From assembly GCF_000013345.1 (NCBI RefSeq), contig NC_007777.1, forward strand, positions 62,001 to 126,000: a stretch of 64,000 nucleotides of DNA. Direction: 5' to 3'. Below are positions 1-8,853 of the stretch, piece by piece. Source of the DNA: Frankia casuarinae. GTDB taxonomy: Bacteria; Actinomycetota; Actinomycetes; Frankiales; Frankiaceae. Every line of letters starts with the position of its first letter. Position 1 is the first letter of the stretch. The notes under the pieces are model-generated. The model did no database searches. It had not been told where the DNA came from and was given only the letters and a program-made list of their open reading frames with translations. Both the position numbers and the translations under genes were made by a program.

Positions 1-473
1 GAGGCGACGTTCACCGGATCGCCGGTGACGCCACCGCCTGCGACGGTCACCTCGCCGGTGTTGATCCCGATCCGCACCCGCAGTTTCAGGCCCCACTCGC
101 GCTGCAGGTCGGCATTGAGCGCCTCCATCGCCGCCCGGATGTCGAGGGCGGCGCGAACCGCGCGCAGCGCGTCGTCCTCGTGCAGCACGGGAATGCCGAA
201 GACGGCGAAGACGGCGTCGCCGATGAACTTCTCGACCGATCCGCCGTGGATGTAGATCACTTCACGGACGGTGGTGAAGAACCGCCACATGACCTGCTGC
301 AGCGGTTCGGAGTCGATTCTCTCGCCGATGTCGGTGGACCCGGTGATGTCCACGAACATGATCGTCACGGTCTTCCGGGCGCCGCTCCCCGGGGTGGGAA
401 GGGGGTTCCCACATCCGGAGCAGAAGCGGGCCCGCTCGTGGTTGTCCTCCGCGCATGTCGGGCACGGCACCAT
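1..473 (-). CDS. Adenylate/guanylate cyclase, N-terminal part (cut by window start)
   Basis: Class III nucleotide cyclase, expected to make cAMP or cGMP in the cytoplasm. The protein starts MVPCPTC and has a zinc ribbon with Cys4, Cys7, Cys18 and Cys21. The catalytic domain follows: a metal-binding FVDITGS segment, then KFIGDAVFAVFG, then a GDPVNVAS motif at the window edge (family form GDxVNxAxR). The 3' end lies outside the window, so total length and any downstream ATPase or TPR domains are unknown. No good ribosome site is visible before this ATG, so the start is tentative. Many actinobacterial relatives continue into an AAA/TPR half, but that cannot be tested here. Confidence 0.85.
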   Translation of the reverse strand, partial: MVPCPTCAEDNHERARFCSGCGNPLPTPGSGARKTVTIMFVDITGSTDIGERIDSEPLQQVMWRFFTTVREVIYIHGGSVEKFIGDAVFAVFGIPVLHEDDALRAVRAALDIRAAMEALNADLQREWGLKLRVRIGINTGEVTVAGGGVTGDPVNVA

Positions 474-628
474 GTGCCGGATGGTAGGCCGATCGCGACC
501 CGATGCGGTGGGGGATGCGCGTACCCGACGCGCCTGAGGTGACCCATCCCACGCCGGTGCCACCGCCGGGTCCCGGCCGGGACGGCGCGACCCGGACGGC
601 TCATCCGCCGGCGGCCAGCCTGGCGCGG

Positions 629-964
629 TCATGACGGCAGCTCCCGCCGCACCGCGAGGAGCGCCGCCACCTGGGCCAACACTCCCCAGCCGACTACTCT
701 CCAGCCGGCCGCGTTCACCTCGACCGCCCCGCAGCCACCGAAGACCAGCACACTGCCGGAACCAGGGGTGACCAGACTCAGCAGGATGCGCAGCGTCGTT
801 GTCTTGCCGGAGCCGTTCGGCCGCAGAAAACCGGTGATGTTCCCTTCCCGCACCGTGAAACTCACGTCCCGGACGGCGCGCTGGGACCCGTATCGCTTGG
901 CCAGATGGTCTATTTCAACGACGGCGGTGACGAGAGCCTCCCGGCGGAGGTCCGAGCGGGGCAA
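629..964 (-). pseudogene. ABC transporter remnant: ATPase N-terminus joined to a permease-like tail
   Basis: The first 70 or so residues are a standard ABC ATPase N-terminus (VVEIDHLAKRYGSQRAVRDV) with a Walker A at RPNGSGKTT. Soon after Walker A the homology stops, before the Q-loop, signature and Walker B. The remaining residues (WRVVGWGVLAQVAALLAVRRE) look like the last membrane helix and charged tail of an ABC-2 type permease. The simplest reading is one internal deletion that removed the rest of the ATPase and most of the adjacent permease while keeping the frame. At 111 residues it cannot be a working transporter. The only start is TTG. The permease identity of the tail is inferred. Confidence 0.65.
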
Positions 965-1094
965 TATCTACGGTAACCTGTCACCGTTCCAGATCCACCG
1001 GCGGCTGTCACCGCTGGCTGGGTCGCGGTCGCCGGCCGGGAGATCGGTACTTCCCGCGGGGGCTCCCCGAACCGCGATCCCCCGAGGAGTTTTC

Positions 1095-1721
1095 ATGGAC
1101 GCTCTCGCCTGCCTGATGACGCGCCGCACAGCGACCCGGCTCGTCGAACCCGGTCCGACGGTGGAGCAGATTATGATCATGCTTGGCGCCGCCACCACGG
1201 CGCCGGATCACAAGATGCTGCGGCCCTGGCGCTTCGTGGTTGTGCGGAGCGATGCCCGCGCCACCCTGGCTGCGGCGATCAAGCGGGCCGCCGAGGCCCT
1301 CGGCGGGTTGCCCGAGCCGGTCATCCGCAAGACCGCGGGCAAGGCCACCCGTTCCCCGGCGCTCATCGCCGTCGTCGCATCCCGTGTCGGTTCGAAGGTT
1401 CCGGTCGCCGAGCAGGACGCCTCGGCCGCGGCAGCGGCGCAGAACATCTGCCTGGCCGCGCACGCGCTCGGCGTCGCCTCGGCCTGGAAGTCGGTGCCGA
1501 TGCAGGACAGCGCCGAGGTCCGGGGGGCGTTCGGGCTGACGTCGGACGAGGTGCTGGTCGGCTGGGTGGAGCTCGGGACCCAGGCGGACACCGCGCCGCT
1601 GCCGGCGCGGCCCGCCGTTCGGCTGGCCCAGGTCGCGACGGAGATGGAGGTCGACGGGACGCTGGTTCCCGTGGCGGCGGACGATCGGATCTCCCAGTTC
1701 GGGCAAGTGACCACGGTGTGA
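1095..1721 (+). CDS. Nitroreductase family protein
   Basis: A 208-residue FMN-dependent nitroreductase-like flavoprotein, expected to use NAD(P)H to reduce nitro, quinone or similar substrates in the cytoplasm. The N-terminal RRTATRLVEPGPT region followed by AATTAPDHKMLRPWRFVVV is the FMN-phosphate-binding pattern of the short YdjA-like branch. The middle QNICLAAHALGVASAWKS motif is also typical. The start is the ATG with GAGGAG about 6 nt upstream; the reading frame is open much further 5' but overlaps the ABC remnant on the other strand. It is transcribed alone. Its substrate cannot be read from sequence. Confidence 0.85.
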   Translation: MDALACLMTRRTATRLVEPGPTVEQIMIMLGAATTAPDHKMLRPWRFVVVRSDARATLAAAIKRAAEALGGLPEPVIRKTAGKATRSPALIAVVASRVGSKVPVAEQDASAAAAAQNICLAAHALGVASAWKSVPMQDSAEVRGAFGLTSDEVLVGWVELGTQADTAPLPARPAVRLAQVATEMEVDGTLVPVAADDRISQFGQVTTV

Positions 1722-1816
1722 GCGGCAGGTTACCTAAGCTGGAACACAGGTCTTGAGATCGGGCGGCCTGGACCGGGGTATGACTCCGGCTCCCGAGGTG
1801 CGACGGGAGGTACGCC

Positions 1817-2413
1817 GTGTATGGCGGTCTTCGAGGCCGTGGTGGTCTTCGAGGCCGTGGCCGTCTCGGCCTGACCGTGGCCGGAGGGCTGCTGCTCGCG
1901 CTGGTCGTCGGATGCTCGGAGCCGGGGTCGAGTGGGTCCGGCGGCTCGGTCGCCCGGCCGGGCTCGGTGGTCACGCCGAGTGCGTCGTCTCAGGACCCGG
2001 GCGGCCCGGGCGCGCTCGGGACCTCCGCCGCGGCTGCGACGCCTGACGTCTCACGGGCGCCGGGCCCCTCCGGAACCTCCGCCGCCCCGGACGGTGTCGC
2101 GTCACTGCCGGTGCCGACTCCGCGAGCATCCTCCGTCTTCGTCGGAGAGGCCTGTTCCCCCGCCGAGGACACCTCGCCCGCGACCGCCGTCAACGGCCTT
2201 GTGCTGTTCTGCGCGCCCGTCGGCGGGACCGGCCCGGCCGGCATCGGTCGATGGTCCACGGAGCCGCCCGCCCCGGCTCCCGTGGTTCGGCCGGATGAGG
2301 GCGGGAACTGCGACCCCGAGGACGTCGGGCGCATCGTCCAGGACTCCGCCGGCCGCCCGGTGTCCTGCCTTCGGGACCCGACGGGCACCCTGACCTGGTC
2401 CGACATCTCCTGA
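1817..2413 (+). CDS. Putative lipoprotein, unknown function
   Basis: A 198-residue predicted lipoprotein. GTG start with GGGAGG 6 nt upstream. An Arg/Gly-rich N-region precedes a hydrophobic stretch LTVAGGLLLALV and a lipobox VVGC with the acceptor Cys at residue 33. A Ser/Pro/Gly-rich linker follows, then a small C-terminal domain with four Cys residues that may form disulfides outside the membrane. The N-region is extended by a tandem 18-bp duplication at 1826-1861 (GLRGRG twice). No known family recognised. It is convergent with the patatin gene; the 34-bp gap carries an 8-bp tandem repeat (2419-2442). Confidence 0.6.
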   Translation: MYGGLRGRGGLRGRGRLGLTVAGGLLLALVVGCSEPGSSGSGGSVARPGSVVTPSASSQDPGGPGALGTSAAAATPDVSRAPGPSGTSAAPDGVASLPVPTPRASSVFVGEACSPAEDTSPATAVNGLVLFCAPVGGTGPAGIGRWSTEPPAPAPVVRPDEGGNCDPEDVGRIVQDSAGRPVSCLRDPTGTLTWSDIS

Positions 2414-2447
2414 ACTACGTCGCCACGTCGCCACGTCGCCGGGATGA

Positions 2448-5400
2448 TCAGCCGTTGCGGCGGGCCCGGCGGGTGGTGAGGGCCTCGGCGACGGACCAGA
2501 GAGCCGGCAGCACCAGGGCTCCGAAGACGGTCGCCCATGCCCACGGATGATCGGCCAGGTAGGGCACGACATCGTCGTGTAGCCAGGGGAAGAGCCGGTC
2601 ATGGATCACCGGAACGACACCGGCCGCCGCGAACACCGCGATGAGCCCCGCTCTCACGACCGCCAGTCCTCCGGGCAGGTGCCGCCAGCCGGTAAGTCCG
2701 ATCATCAGCAGGCCGATCAGGCCGACGACGATCCCCAGGCCGCCGACGATGCCCGAACCGGTCAGCCCGCCGGCCGTGCCGAGGCCGACCAGCGCTGTTC
2801 CCACCGCGATCGTCATCCGCCGCCGGCCGTGCGTGACATCCCGGATCATCTCGAAGGCGAGACGGGTGACGGTCCGGGCGAGGAACGCGACCGGCCGCAG
2901 GGGCCGTGGCAGCCGGCGGGTCGATGTGGCCCAGGCGACGACCACGGCCACGATCTGGGCCAGGGCGGTCACCAGAACCGGGCCCTGCGCCGCGTCGGTG
3001 ATGCGCTCGTCCGAGACGCGGCAGGCCTCGAGTACCTTGTCCACCGCTCGCGGGGGCAGCGCGCCGGGCGTGACGGGGACGCCGCTGAGCCCGGGTGGCC
3101 GGGGCGGTCGGCGCGCCAGAGCCGAACTGTCGACGCCGGCAGGCCGGTGGGCACCGGTCTGTCCCGCGGCGATCCTGGCGGCCACGGCCGCGGCCAGCGA
3201 GATGACCTCGGCGCCGCGCGGCTCGTCCAGGTTCGGGGAGCCTGTCCCTTCCGGTACCGCCGAGGCCCCCGGTCCGGTCGTCGTCCCGGGCCGGCTCGGT
3301 TCCACGGTCAGGGCCCGGTCGACGGCGGCGAGGAAGTCGGCGGTGGGCCGCGGATCGACCCCGGCCTTGTTGTCGCGCCGCACCGCCTCGGCGACCCCCA
3401 CCAGCTCCTTGGCCGCGATGTCCCGTTGGATGCCGGCGGCGACCCAGGTCGCCGTGACCGGAAGGTTCGGCGGCACGGGGGCGTCCGGATCGGTCAGAAA
3501 GCCAAGCTCGTCGAGTACCTCCCGCGGCGCCGGGATGCCGGCCACCTCGGTGAGATCGTCGACCAGATCCACCAGCCAGCCCCGGCGGGCCAGCGCCGCG
3601 GCGTGGGCGTGACCGGCGGGGACGGCGGTGTCCCGGCGGATCACGAGCCGGCGTGGATCCAGCATGATCCGGACCAGCCAGCCCGCACCGTCCAGCCGTC
3701 CCCACATCCAGTCGTTGGCCCGCCACGAGGACTTCGCGAAGGCGCCGAAGTTTCCCAGCTGCAGGCCTGTGACCTTCTCCTCGGCCAGTGCGCGGGCGGG
3801 ATCGAGGCGGTTCGGTAGATCCGCGCTGATCTGGACGAGCTCAACCGGTTGGTCGAGGACCGCGGCGCCGGTGCTTCGTTCGACCAGGTGCACGTCGAGC
3901 ACGGCGATCAGGGCGTCCGCGGGAGTCGACGGGAGGTACCCGACGAAGTCCGCGAGGGTCCGGGCCGCCACCGCCCGGCGCTGGCCGACGCTGAGACCCT
4001 CGGGCCTGGTCTCTGGTCCCGCCGGAGGCCGGGCCGCGGGGGACCGCCGGTCCACGAGATCGGTGAGCTCGGTCCGCAGGGTCTCGATCATCCGCTCCAG
4101 GGAGCGCCAGGCCCGGGTGAGCTCGTCCTGCCCCGCGTCGCCCTCCGGGTCGGTCCGCAACCAGCGGCGGGCAGCCTCGGCGATGACGTCGAGCAGCGGT
4201 GCCCCGGCCATCGCACCGAGGGTCTCGCTGACCGTCGTGAAGACGCCGGGCCGCAGGGCCGCGGTGGCTGTGGTGGCTGTGGTGTCGGTGGTGTCGGTGT
4301 TCCGGATGGTGGCGTGCGATGCGCCGTGCACGGCCGCCGCGAGCCGGGCAAGTCGGATCCGGTCCGCCGGCTCGGGGGAGAGGACGTACCCTTCGTTGAT
4401 CATGTTGATCAGTAGACCCTTGGCGGCGTCGAGCGCGGGTCGGCCCAGCCGCCACAGGTCGGCGAGGTCGGCCGTGGTCGGCAGCCGGTCGGGAAGCATC
4501 TGGATCACGGCGTTGACCGCGGCGTTCGTCATCCGGGCGGGTCCGGCCGCGTCGGTGCGCAGCGCTTCGGTGTCCGGGGGACGGGGCAGATCGAACCGAC
4601 CACCGAGGACGCGCAGCAGCGCCTCGATCACCGGTGGGGCGATCTCCTCTGCCAGGCTGCGGCGGTAGGCGTCATAGACGCTCTCGTCCGCTAATCGGGG
4701 ACCACCGGCCGGGGCGAGGCGCAGCAGCCGTCGCCGGTTCGCCCGCGTACCGCGTACGGCGCTGTTGTGGTCGCGCAGCGTCGCCAGATCTGTACCGATC
4801 GACTGGTTCAGCGCCGCGCCGAGCACCTGGAGAAGGGTGGGGATCACCGTGGGTGGCACAGGCAGGGCGGGCGGTGTGGACGTCCTGGTTGGTGCCGCCG
4901 GATTCGTTGGTGCCGCCGGATTCGTCGGTACCGGCATCCGCGGCGAGGGCACGACGTAGGCGAGCACGCGACGGACTTGGCGTTCGGCGGGCCGGTCGAA
5001 GATGGCCGCCAGCGCCGGTCCGATCGGGCGGTTGACCAGGATCCCGCCGTCCGATGCGTGGAATCCGTGGGAGGCGTTGACGTAGCGGGCCATGTCCGGG
5101 TGCGCGGCGTCGACGGCGTGCCCCACCGGCACGTAGGCCGGCTCGAAGGCGCCCGGAAAGGCGGAACTGGCCCGTGCGGCCAGGGCGAGACGGGGGACCG
5201 CGCCAGGGTCGGTCAGGTCCTGCGTGCCGAAGGCGAACAGGCCCCGGTGGTCGACGTCGTACATGGTGCCGCCGAGTGAGTCGGCGTGCTCGGCGACCTC
5301 GCCGCGCAGGATCGTCGTAGTGATGAAGACCGATGTCGGGCGGTCCATGCCGGCTCGGTCCATGCCGGCTCGGTCCATGCCGGCTCGGTCCATGCCGGCT

Positions 5401-5876
5401 CGGTCCATGCCGGCTCGGTCCATGCCGGCTCGGTCCATGCCGGCTCGGGCCGTCTCCCCCACCGCTGTCAAGGCGGTGTGCAGCGCGGGCAGCACGGCGG
5501 TGTCCCCGTGCAGCAGCGAGGGATACGTCTTCTCGTGGGGGGTGCGCATGAGCGCGTCAAACGAGCCGAGGGACAGCCACAGGTCCCGCAGCGGGGTGAG
5601 ATCGGCGTGGTGGGTGTTCGCGTAGCCCAGCATGGCGGCGTTGATGCCACCGGCCGAGGTGCCGGCGAGTACGTCCACACTGACCTCGACGTCGAGGATG
5701 GTCGCCAGCCGGGCGTAACGGGCAGCGACGGCGGCGTCCGCGTCGTCGGCCCGGTCACGGTCCGGGCTGGTCGCAAGGTTGATCTCGGTGGCGACCCCGC
5801 CCATCCAGACGGCGAGGCTCGCGCCACCGGTCATGACGACCGCGAGCCGTACCTCCTGGGTGGCCGGGTCGCGCAT
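2448..5876 (-). CDS. Patatin-like phospholipase with C-terminal membrane segments
   Basis: A large (about 1140 residues) serine lipase/acyl hydrolase. The patatin domain at the N-terminus has the oxyanion-type TGGASLAVWMGG, the nucleophile elbow GTSAGG (Ser near residue 74) and the catalytic Asp in DGGILVNRP. The long remainder resembles the actinobacterial patatin-like DUF3376 architecture. Near the C-terminus are hydrophobic helices (for example IVGGLGIVVGLIGLLMIGL) that should anchor it to the membrane. Between the elbow and the Asp lies a run of seven GMDRA repeats, encoded by a 15-bp tandem array. Start is ATG 5876; a TTG three codons upstream is possible. Physiological lipid substrate unknown. 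Confidence 0.85.
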   Translation of the reverse strand: MRDPATQEVRLAVVMTGGASLAVWMGGVATEINLATSPDRDRADDADAAVAARYARLATILDVEVSVDVLAGTSAGGINAAMLGYANTHHADLTPLRDLWLSLGSFDALMRTPHEKTYPSLLHGDTAVLPALHTALTAVGETARAGMDRAGMDRAGMDRAGMDRAGMDRAGMDRAGMDRPTSVFITTTILRGEVAEHADSLGGTMYDVDHRGLFAFGTQDLTDPGAVPRLALAARASSAFPGAFEPAYVPVGHAVDAAHPDMARYVNASHGFHASDGGILVNRPIGPALAAIFDRPAERQVRRVLAYVVPSPRMPVPTNPAAPTNPAAPTRTSTPPALPVPPTVIPTLLQVLGAALNQSIGTDLATLRDHNSAVRGTRANRRRLLRLAPAGGPRLADESVYDAYRRSLAEEIAPPVIEALLRVLGGRFDLPRPPDTEALRTDAAGPARMTNAAVNAVIQMLPDRLPTTADLADLWRLGRPALDAAKGLLINMINEGYVLSPEPADRIRLARLAAAVHGASHATIRNTDTTDTTATTATAALRPGVFTTVSETLGAMAGAPLLDVIAEAARRWLRTDPEGDAGQDELTRAWRSLERMIETLRTELTDLVDRRSPAARPPAGPETRPEGLSVGQRRAVAARTLADFVGYLPSTPADALIAVLDVHLVERSTGAAVLDQPVELVQISADLPNRLDPARALAEEKVTGLQLGNFGAFAKSSWRANDWMWGRLDGAGWLVRIMLDPRRLVIRRDTAVPAGHAHAAALARRGWLVDLVDDLTEVAGIPAPREVLDELGFLTDPDAPVPPNLPVTATWVAAGIQRDIAAKELVGVAEAVRRDNKAGVDPRPTADFLAAVDRALTVEPSRPGTTTGPGASAVPEGTGSPNLDEPRGAEVISLAAAVAARIAAGQTGAHRPAGVDSSALARRPPRPPGLSGVPVTPGALPPRAVDKVLEACRVSDERITDAAQGPVLVTALAQIVAVVVAWATSTRRLPRPLRPVAFLARTVTRLAFEMIRDVTHGRRRMTIAVGTALVGLGTAGGLTGSGIVGGLGIVVGLIGLLMIGLTGWRHLPGGLAVVRAGLIAVFAAAGVVPVIHDRLFPWLHDDVVPYLADHPWAWATVFGALVLPALWSVAEALTTRRARRNG
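5341..5445. repeat. 15-bp tandem repeat, 7 copies, inside the patatin gene
   Basis: Seven identical head-to-tail copies of CGGTCCATGCCGGCT. The unit is a multiple of three and adds seven GMDRA pentapeptides to the catalytic domain without shifting the frame. Perfect identity between copies implies recent expansion. Confidence 0.95.
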
Positions 5877-5966
5877 GAGTGGCAAGAGTAGACGTGCCCG
5901 GCCCCGGGCCTTCCCCGTTTGTCGGAGAAAAGTTGGATCGCGACGACTTCTTCCCAGCCGCCACTC

Positions 5967-6016
5967 TTGTCAACGGGTTACTCGTGAGTAGCATGGGAAC
6001 AACGTACTCACGAGTA
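5967..6016 (+). promoter_or_regulatory. Promoter with paired palindromic operator before the acyl-CoA dehydrogenase gene
   Basis: TACTCGTGAGTA at 5979-5990 and its exact reverse complement TACTCACGAGTA at 6005-6016 are separated by 14 nt. Each half is also a near palindrome (TACTC-N2-GAGTA). A plausible promoter, TTGTCA (5967) - 16 nt - TAGCAT (5989), places one half between -35 and -10 and the other just downstream. This is the usual geometry for a TetR-type repressor that senses acyl-CoA, which would fit the downstream fadE gene. The regulator is not encoded next to it; its identity is inferred. Confidence 0.6.
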
Positions 6017-6070
6017 GCTAGCCGGCATCGGCCGATCACGGTGTCCGGCGGTCCCGGGAAGGAGCCGTTG

Positions 6071-7915
6071 ATGGGCCACTACCGGAGCAATCTGCGAGAC
6101 ATCGAGTTCAACCTGTTCGAGGTGTTCGGGGTCGATCGCACGCTCGGCACCGGTCCCTTCGGGGAGATGGACGCCGAGACCGCGCGCGAGGTGCTGGCCG
6201 AGCTCGATCACCTCGCCTCCGGACCCGTTGCCGAGTCCTTCACCGACGCCGACCGTCATCCACCGACCCTGGATCCGGCGACCGGGTCGGTGACCCTGCC
6301 GGAGTCGTTCAAGAAGTCCTACCAGGCCGTTCTGGACGGTGAGTGGTGGCGGCTCTACCTTCCGCCGCACCTGGGTGGGCTGGGTGCGTCTCCGACCGTC
6401 GCGTGGGCGGCCTCGGAGCTGCTGCTCGGAGCGAACCCGGCCATCTTCATGTACATGGCCGGGCCGACGTTCGCGGCGATCCTGCACCGGCTCGGCAACG
6501 AATGGCAGCGCCAGCTCGCCGAGTTCGCCATCGAACGGCACTGGGGCGCGACGATGGTGCTCACCGAGCCGGACGCGGGTTCCGACGTCGGGGCCGGTCG
6601 TACCAGGGCGATCGAGCAGCCCGACGGCACCTGGCACATCGAGGGCGTGAAGCGGTTCATCACCAACGGGGACTGGGATGTCCCGGAGAACATCATCCAC
6701 CTCGTGCTCGCCCGGCCGGAGGGGCACGGCCCGGGGAGTAAGGGCCTGTCGATGTTCGTGGTGCCGAAGTTCATGCCCGATCCGCGGACCGGCACGCCCG
6801 GCGCCCGTAACGGCGTCTACGTGACGAACATCGAGAAGAAGATGGGCCTGAAGGTCTCCGCCACCTGCGAGCTGCGGTTCGGTGAGCGGGCGCCGGCGGT
6901 CGGTTGGCTGGTCGGTGACGTCCACGAGGGCATCGCCCAGATGTTCCAGGTGATCGAGTACGCCCGGATGATGGTGGGCAGCAAGGCCATCGCCACGCTG
7001 TCCACCGGATATCTCAACGCGCTCGAGTTCGCCCGCACCCGCGTCCAGGGTGCGGACCTGGCCCGCGCGTCGGACAAGACGGCACCGCGTGTCACGATCA
7101 TTCATCACCCGGATGTCCGCCGGATGCTGATGATGCAGAAGGTGTATGCGGAGGGCATGCGTTCACTGGTGCTCTACACCGCGACGTTCCAGGACCGGGT
7201 TGCGCTGGCCGGCGAGCGGGGGGAGGCCGACGAGCTCGCCGAACGCATCAACGACCTGCTGCTCCCGATCGTCAAGGGGGTCGGCTCCGAACGGTCCTAC
7301 GAGCTGCTCGCCTCTTCACTGCAGATCCTCGGTGGTTCCGGGTACCTGCAGGACTATCCGATCGAGCAGTACATCCGCGATGCCAAGATCGACACTCTCT
7401 ACGAGGGCACCACGTCGATCCAGGGCCAGGACCTGTTTTTCCGGAAAATCGTCCGGGACCAGGGGCAGGCGCTGGCCTCCGTGCTGGGCGAGATCCAGAC
7501 GTTCGTGAAGGGCGAGGCCGGCAACGGCGCGCTGCGGGCGGAGCGGGAGGCGCTGGGGGTGGCCCTTGAGGACGTCCAGAGCATGGTGAATTCGCTGGTC
7601 GGGTTCCTCACCGGCGCCGCCGAGGAGGCCGCCGCGATCTACAAGGTCGGCCTGAATACGACGAGGCTGCTGATGAGCCTCGGTGACCTGATCATCGGAT
7701 GGCTGCTCCTGCGCGGCGCCGAGGTAGCCCTGCGGACCCAGGATTCTCCGGCGTCCGCCGGGGCCCGGCCCGCTCGGGACGCCGCCTTTTACCAGGGCAA
7801 GGTGGCCGCCGCGCGCTGGTTCGCGGCCAATGTGCTACCGGAGTTGACGGCGCGCCGGGTAGCGCTGGAGTCCACCGGCCTCGGGCTCATGGAACTGCCG
7901 GAGGAGGCGTTCTGA
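6071..7915 (+). CDS. Acyl-CoA dehydrogenase, FadE5-like
   Basis: A 614-residue flavoenzyme that oxidises acyl-CoA to trans-2-enoyl-CoA in beta-oxidation, with electrons passing to ETF. Long form of the family: the N-terminus ([22 protein letters not shown]) closely follows mycobacterial FadE5. Visible signatures are [16 protein letters not shown] for FAD/substrate binding, [10 protein letters not shown], and the C-terminal [32 protein letters not shown] containing the catalytic Glu region. An additional C-terminal domain follows, as in FadE5. Start is ATG after GGAGCC; the frame is open further 5' through the operator. Palindromic operator sites upstream suggest control by a fatty-acid-responsive repressor. 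Confidence 0.93.
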   Translation: MGHYRSNLRDIEFNLFEVFGVDRTLGTGPFGEMDAETAREVLAELDHLASGPVAESFTDADRHPPTLDPATGSVTLPESFKKSYQAVLDGEWWRLYLPPHLGGLGASPTVAWAASELLLGANPAIFMYMAGPTFAAILHRLGNEWQRQLAEFAIERHWGATMVLTEPDAGSDVGAGRTRAIEQPDGTWHIEGVKRFITNGDWDVPENIIHLVLARPEGHGPGSKGLSMFVVPKFMPDPRTGTPGARNGVYVTNIEKKMGLKVSATCELRFGERAPAVGWLVGDVHEGIAQMFQVIEYARMMVGSKAIATLSTGYLNALEFARTRVQGADLARASDKTAPRVTIIHHPDVRRMLMMQKVYAEGMRSLVLYTATFQDRVALAGERGEADELAERINDLLLPIVKGVGSERSYELLASSLQILGGSGYLQDYPIEQYIRDAKIDTLYEGTTSIQGQDLFFRKIVRDQGQALASVLGEIQTFVKGEAGNGALRAEREALGVALEDVQSMVNSLVGFLTGAAEEAAAIYKVGLNTTRLLMSLGDLIIGWLLLRGAEVALRTQDSPASAGARPARDAAFYQGKVAAARWFAANVLPELTARRVALESTGLGLMELPEEAF

Positions 7916-7966
7916 TGTTGCCGCGGCGGGGTTGCGTTCTTGCCGCGGAAGGGTATATGGACCGGT

Positions 7967-8365
7967 ATGGGAATCCCGTTGAGTCTTTTACTCTTGGCCC
8001 TCGGCGCCATCCTCGCCTTCGCGGTCCGCTCCGAACCGTCCGGGCTCGACATCACGGCCGTGGGCATCATCCTGATGTGCGTCAGCGCCATTGGGCTCGG
8101 CCTCACCCTGTACCGCGACCAGTGGCGCAGGAAGATCGTCGAAGAGTCGGTCGAGAACGGCGTGCCCGCGCCCAGACCGCTCGATGACGGCATCATCGTC
8201 GACCCGTCCGCTCCGTTCGAGGCCCCGCACCGGCGCGAGCTGGGACTGACCCCCGAGGAGGATCGTCGGCTGAACCCCTCACGCCATCCGGAGGCGACCT
8301 ACGGTGACGGGCAGCCGGCCATCCACGTGCACGTCGAAGGGGACCACCCCCTGTCGCCGCACTGA
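7967..8365 (+). CDS. DUF6458-type small membrane protein
   Basis: A 132-residue protein with two N-terminal membrane helices (GIPLSLLLLALGAILAFAV and ITAVGIILMCVSAIGLGLTL) and a soluble acidic/His-containing tail. The GxxxxLLxLGAILAFAV start matches the short actinobacterial family annotated DUF6458. ATG 7967 fits the family N-terminus; an upstream in-frame start at 7940 would add nine residues before the first helix and is less likely. Function unknown. It lies 51 bp after the acyl-CoA dehydrogenase stop and may be cotranscribed. Confidence 0.7.
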   Translation: MGIPLSLLLLALGAILAFAVRSEPSGLDITAVGIILMCVSAIGLGLTLYRDQWRRKIVEESVENGVPAPRPLDDGIIVDPSAPFEAPHRRELGLTPEEDRRLNPSRHPEATYGDGQPAIHVHVEGDHPLSPH

Positions 8366-8486
8366 ACCGTGCTCGTTCACCGGTCCGCCTGCCCACCGCC
8401 CGGTCCGGTTCCCTGGACGGTCCGTGGGGACGGACCAGGGAACCCGGCCGGGCGCTCGTCCGCGGGGGCGAGCCGGGATGGTCGGT

Positions 8487-8723
8487 TCAGGAGGTGCGTA
8501 GCGGCGGGAACGCCTGATCGAGCTCGTTGCGCATGTCCCGCTTGAGGATGTCGTCGGCGTCCGAGGAGGACTGACCCTCGAGCAGAAACCGAGCCACTCG
8601 TAGGGTGAGGTCGACCCGCTCAGCCAGGTTGAGCGTGCCGGTGAACCGGCCGCTGGAGTTGGCGGAGGTCAGAACCTTGGCGACGAACTCGTCCGCGGCC
8701 TGCAGTGCCTCCACTCGCGTCAT
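8487..8723 (-). CDS. Small conserved hypothetical protein
   Basis: A 78-residue, mostly helical protein starting MTRVEALQAADEFVAKVLTS. The ATG is preceded by AAAGAGGTGG at ideal distance, which separates it from a longer in-frame reading upstream. No Cys, no membrane segment and no recognised domain. It lies between the DUF6458 gene (convergent) and the dehydrogenase operon. Likely real because of the strong ribosome site and normal codon bias. Confidence 0.6.
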   Translation of the reverse strand: MTRVEALQAADEFVAKVLTSANSSGRFTGTLNLAERVDLTLRVARFLLEGQSSSDADDILKRDMRNELDQAFPPLRTS

Positions 8724-8853
8724 GGTTCCACCTCTTTGTGCCGGAAGCCGGTCAGAGGCGCAACCGTACCAGGGAGCGGAATCTGGGCCGTTGTGTGCCC
8801 CTCTTGCGTGCAGTGTGCCCGTTTGTGGCCAACTGGTGGATCCGATGAGTCGA

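Noticed and set aside
2601-3818. Long plus-strand open frame opposite the patatin gene
   Set aside because: Shadow frame caused by high GC; Arg/Gly/Asp-rich with no domain, while the minus-strand patatin frame has catalytic motifs.
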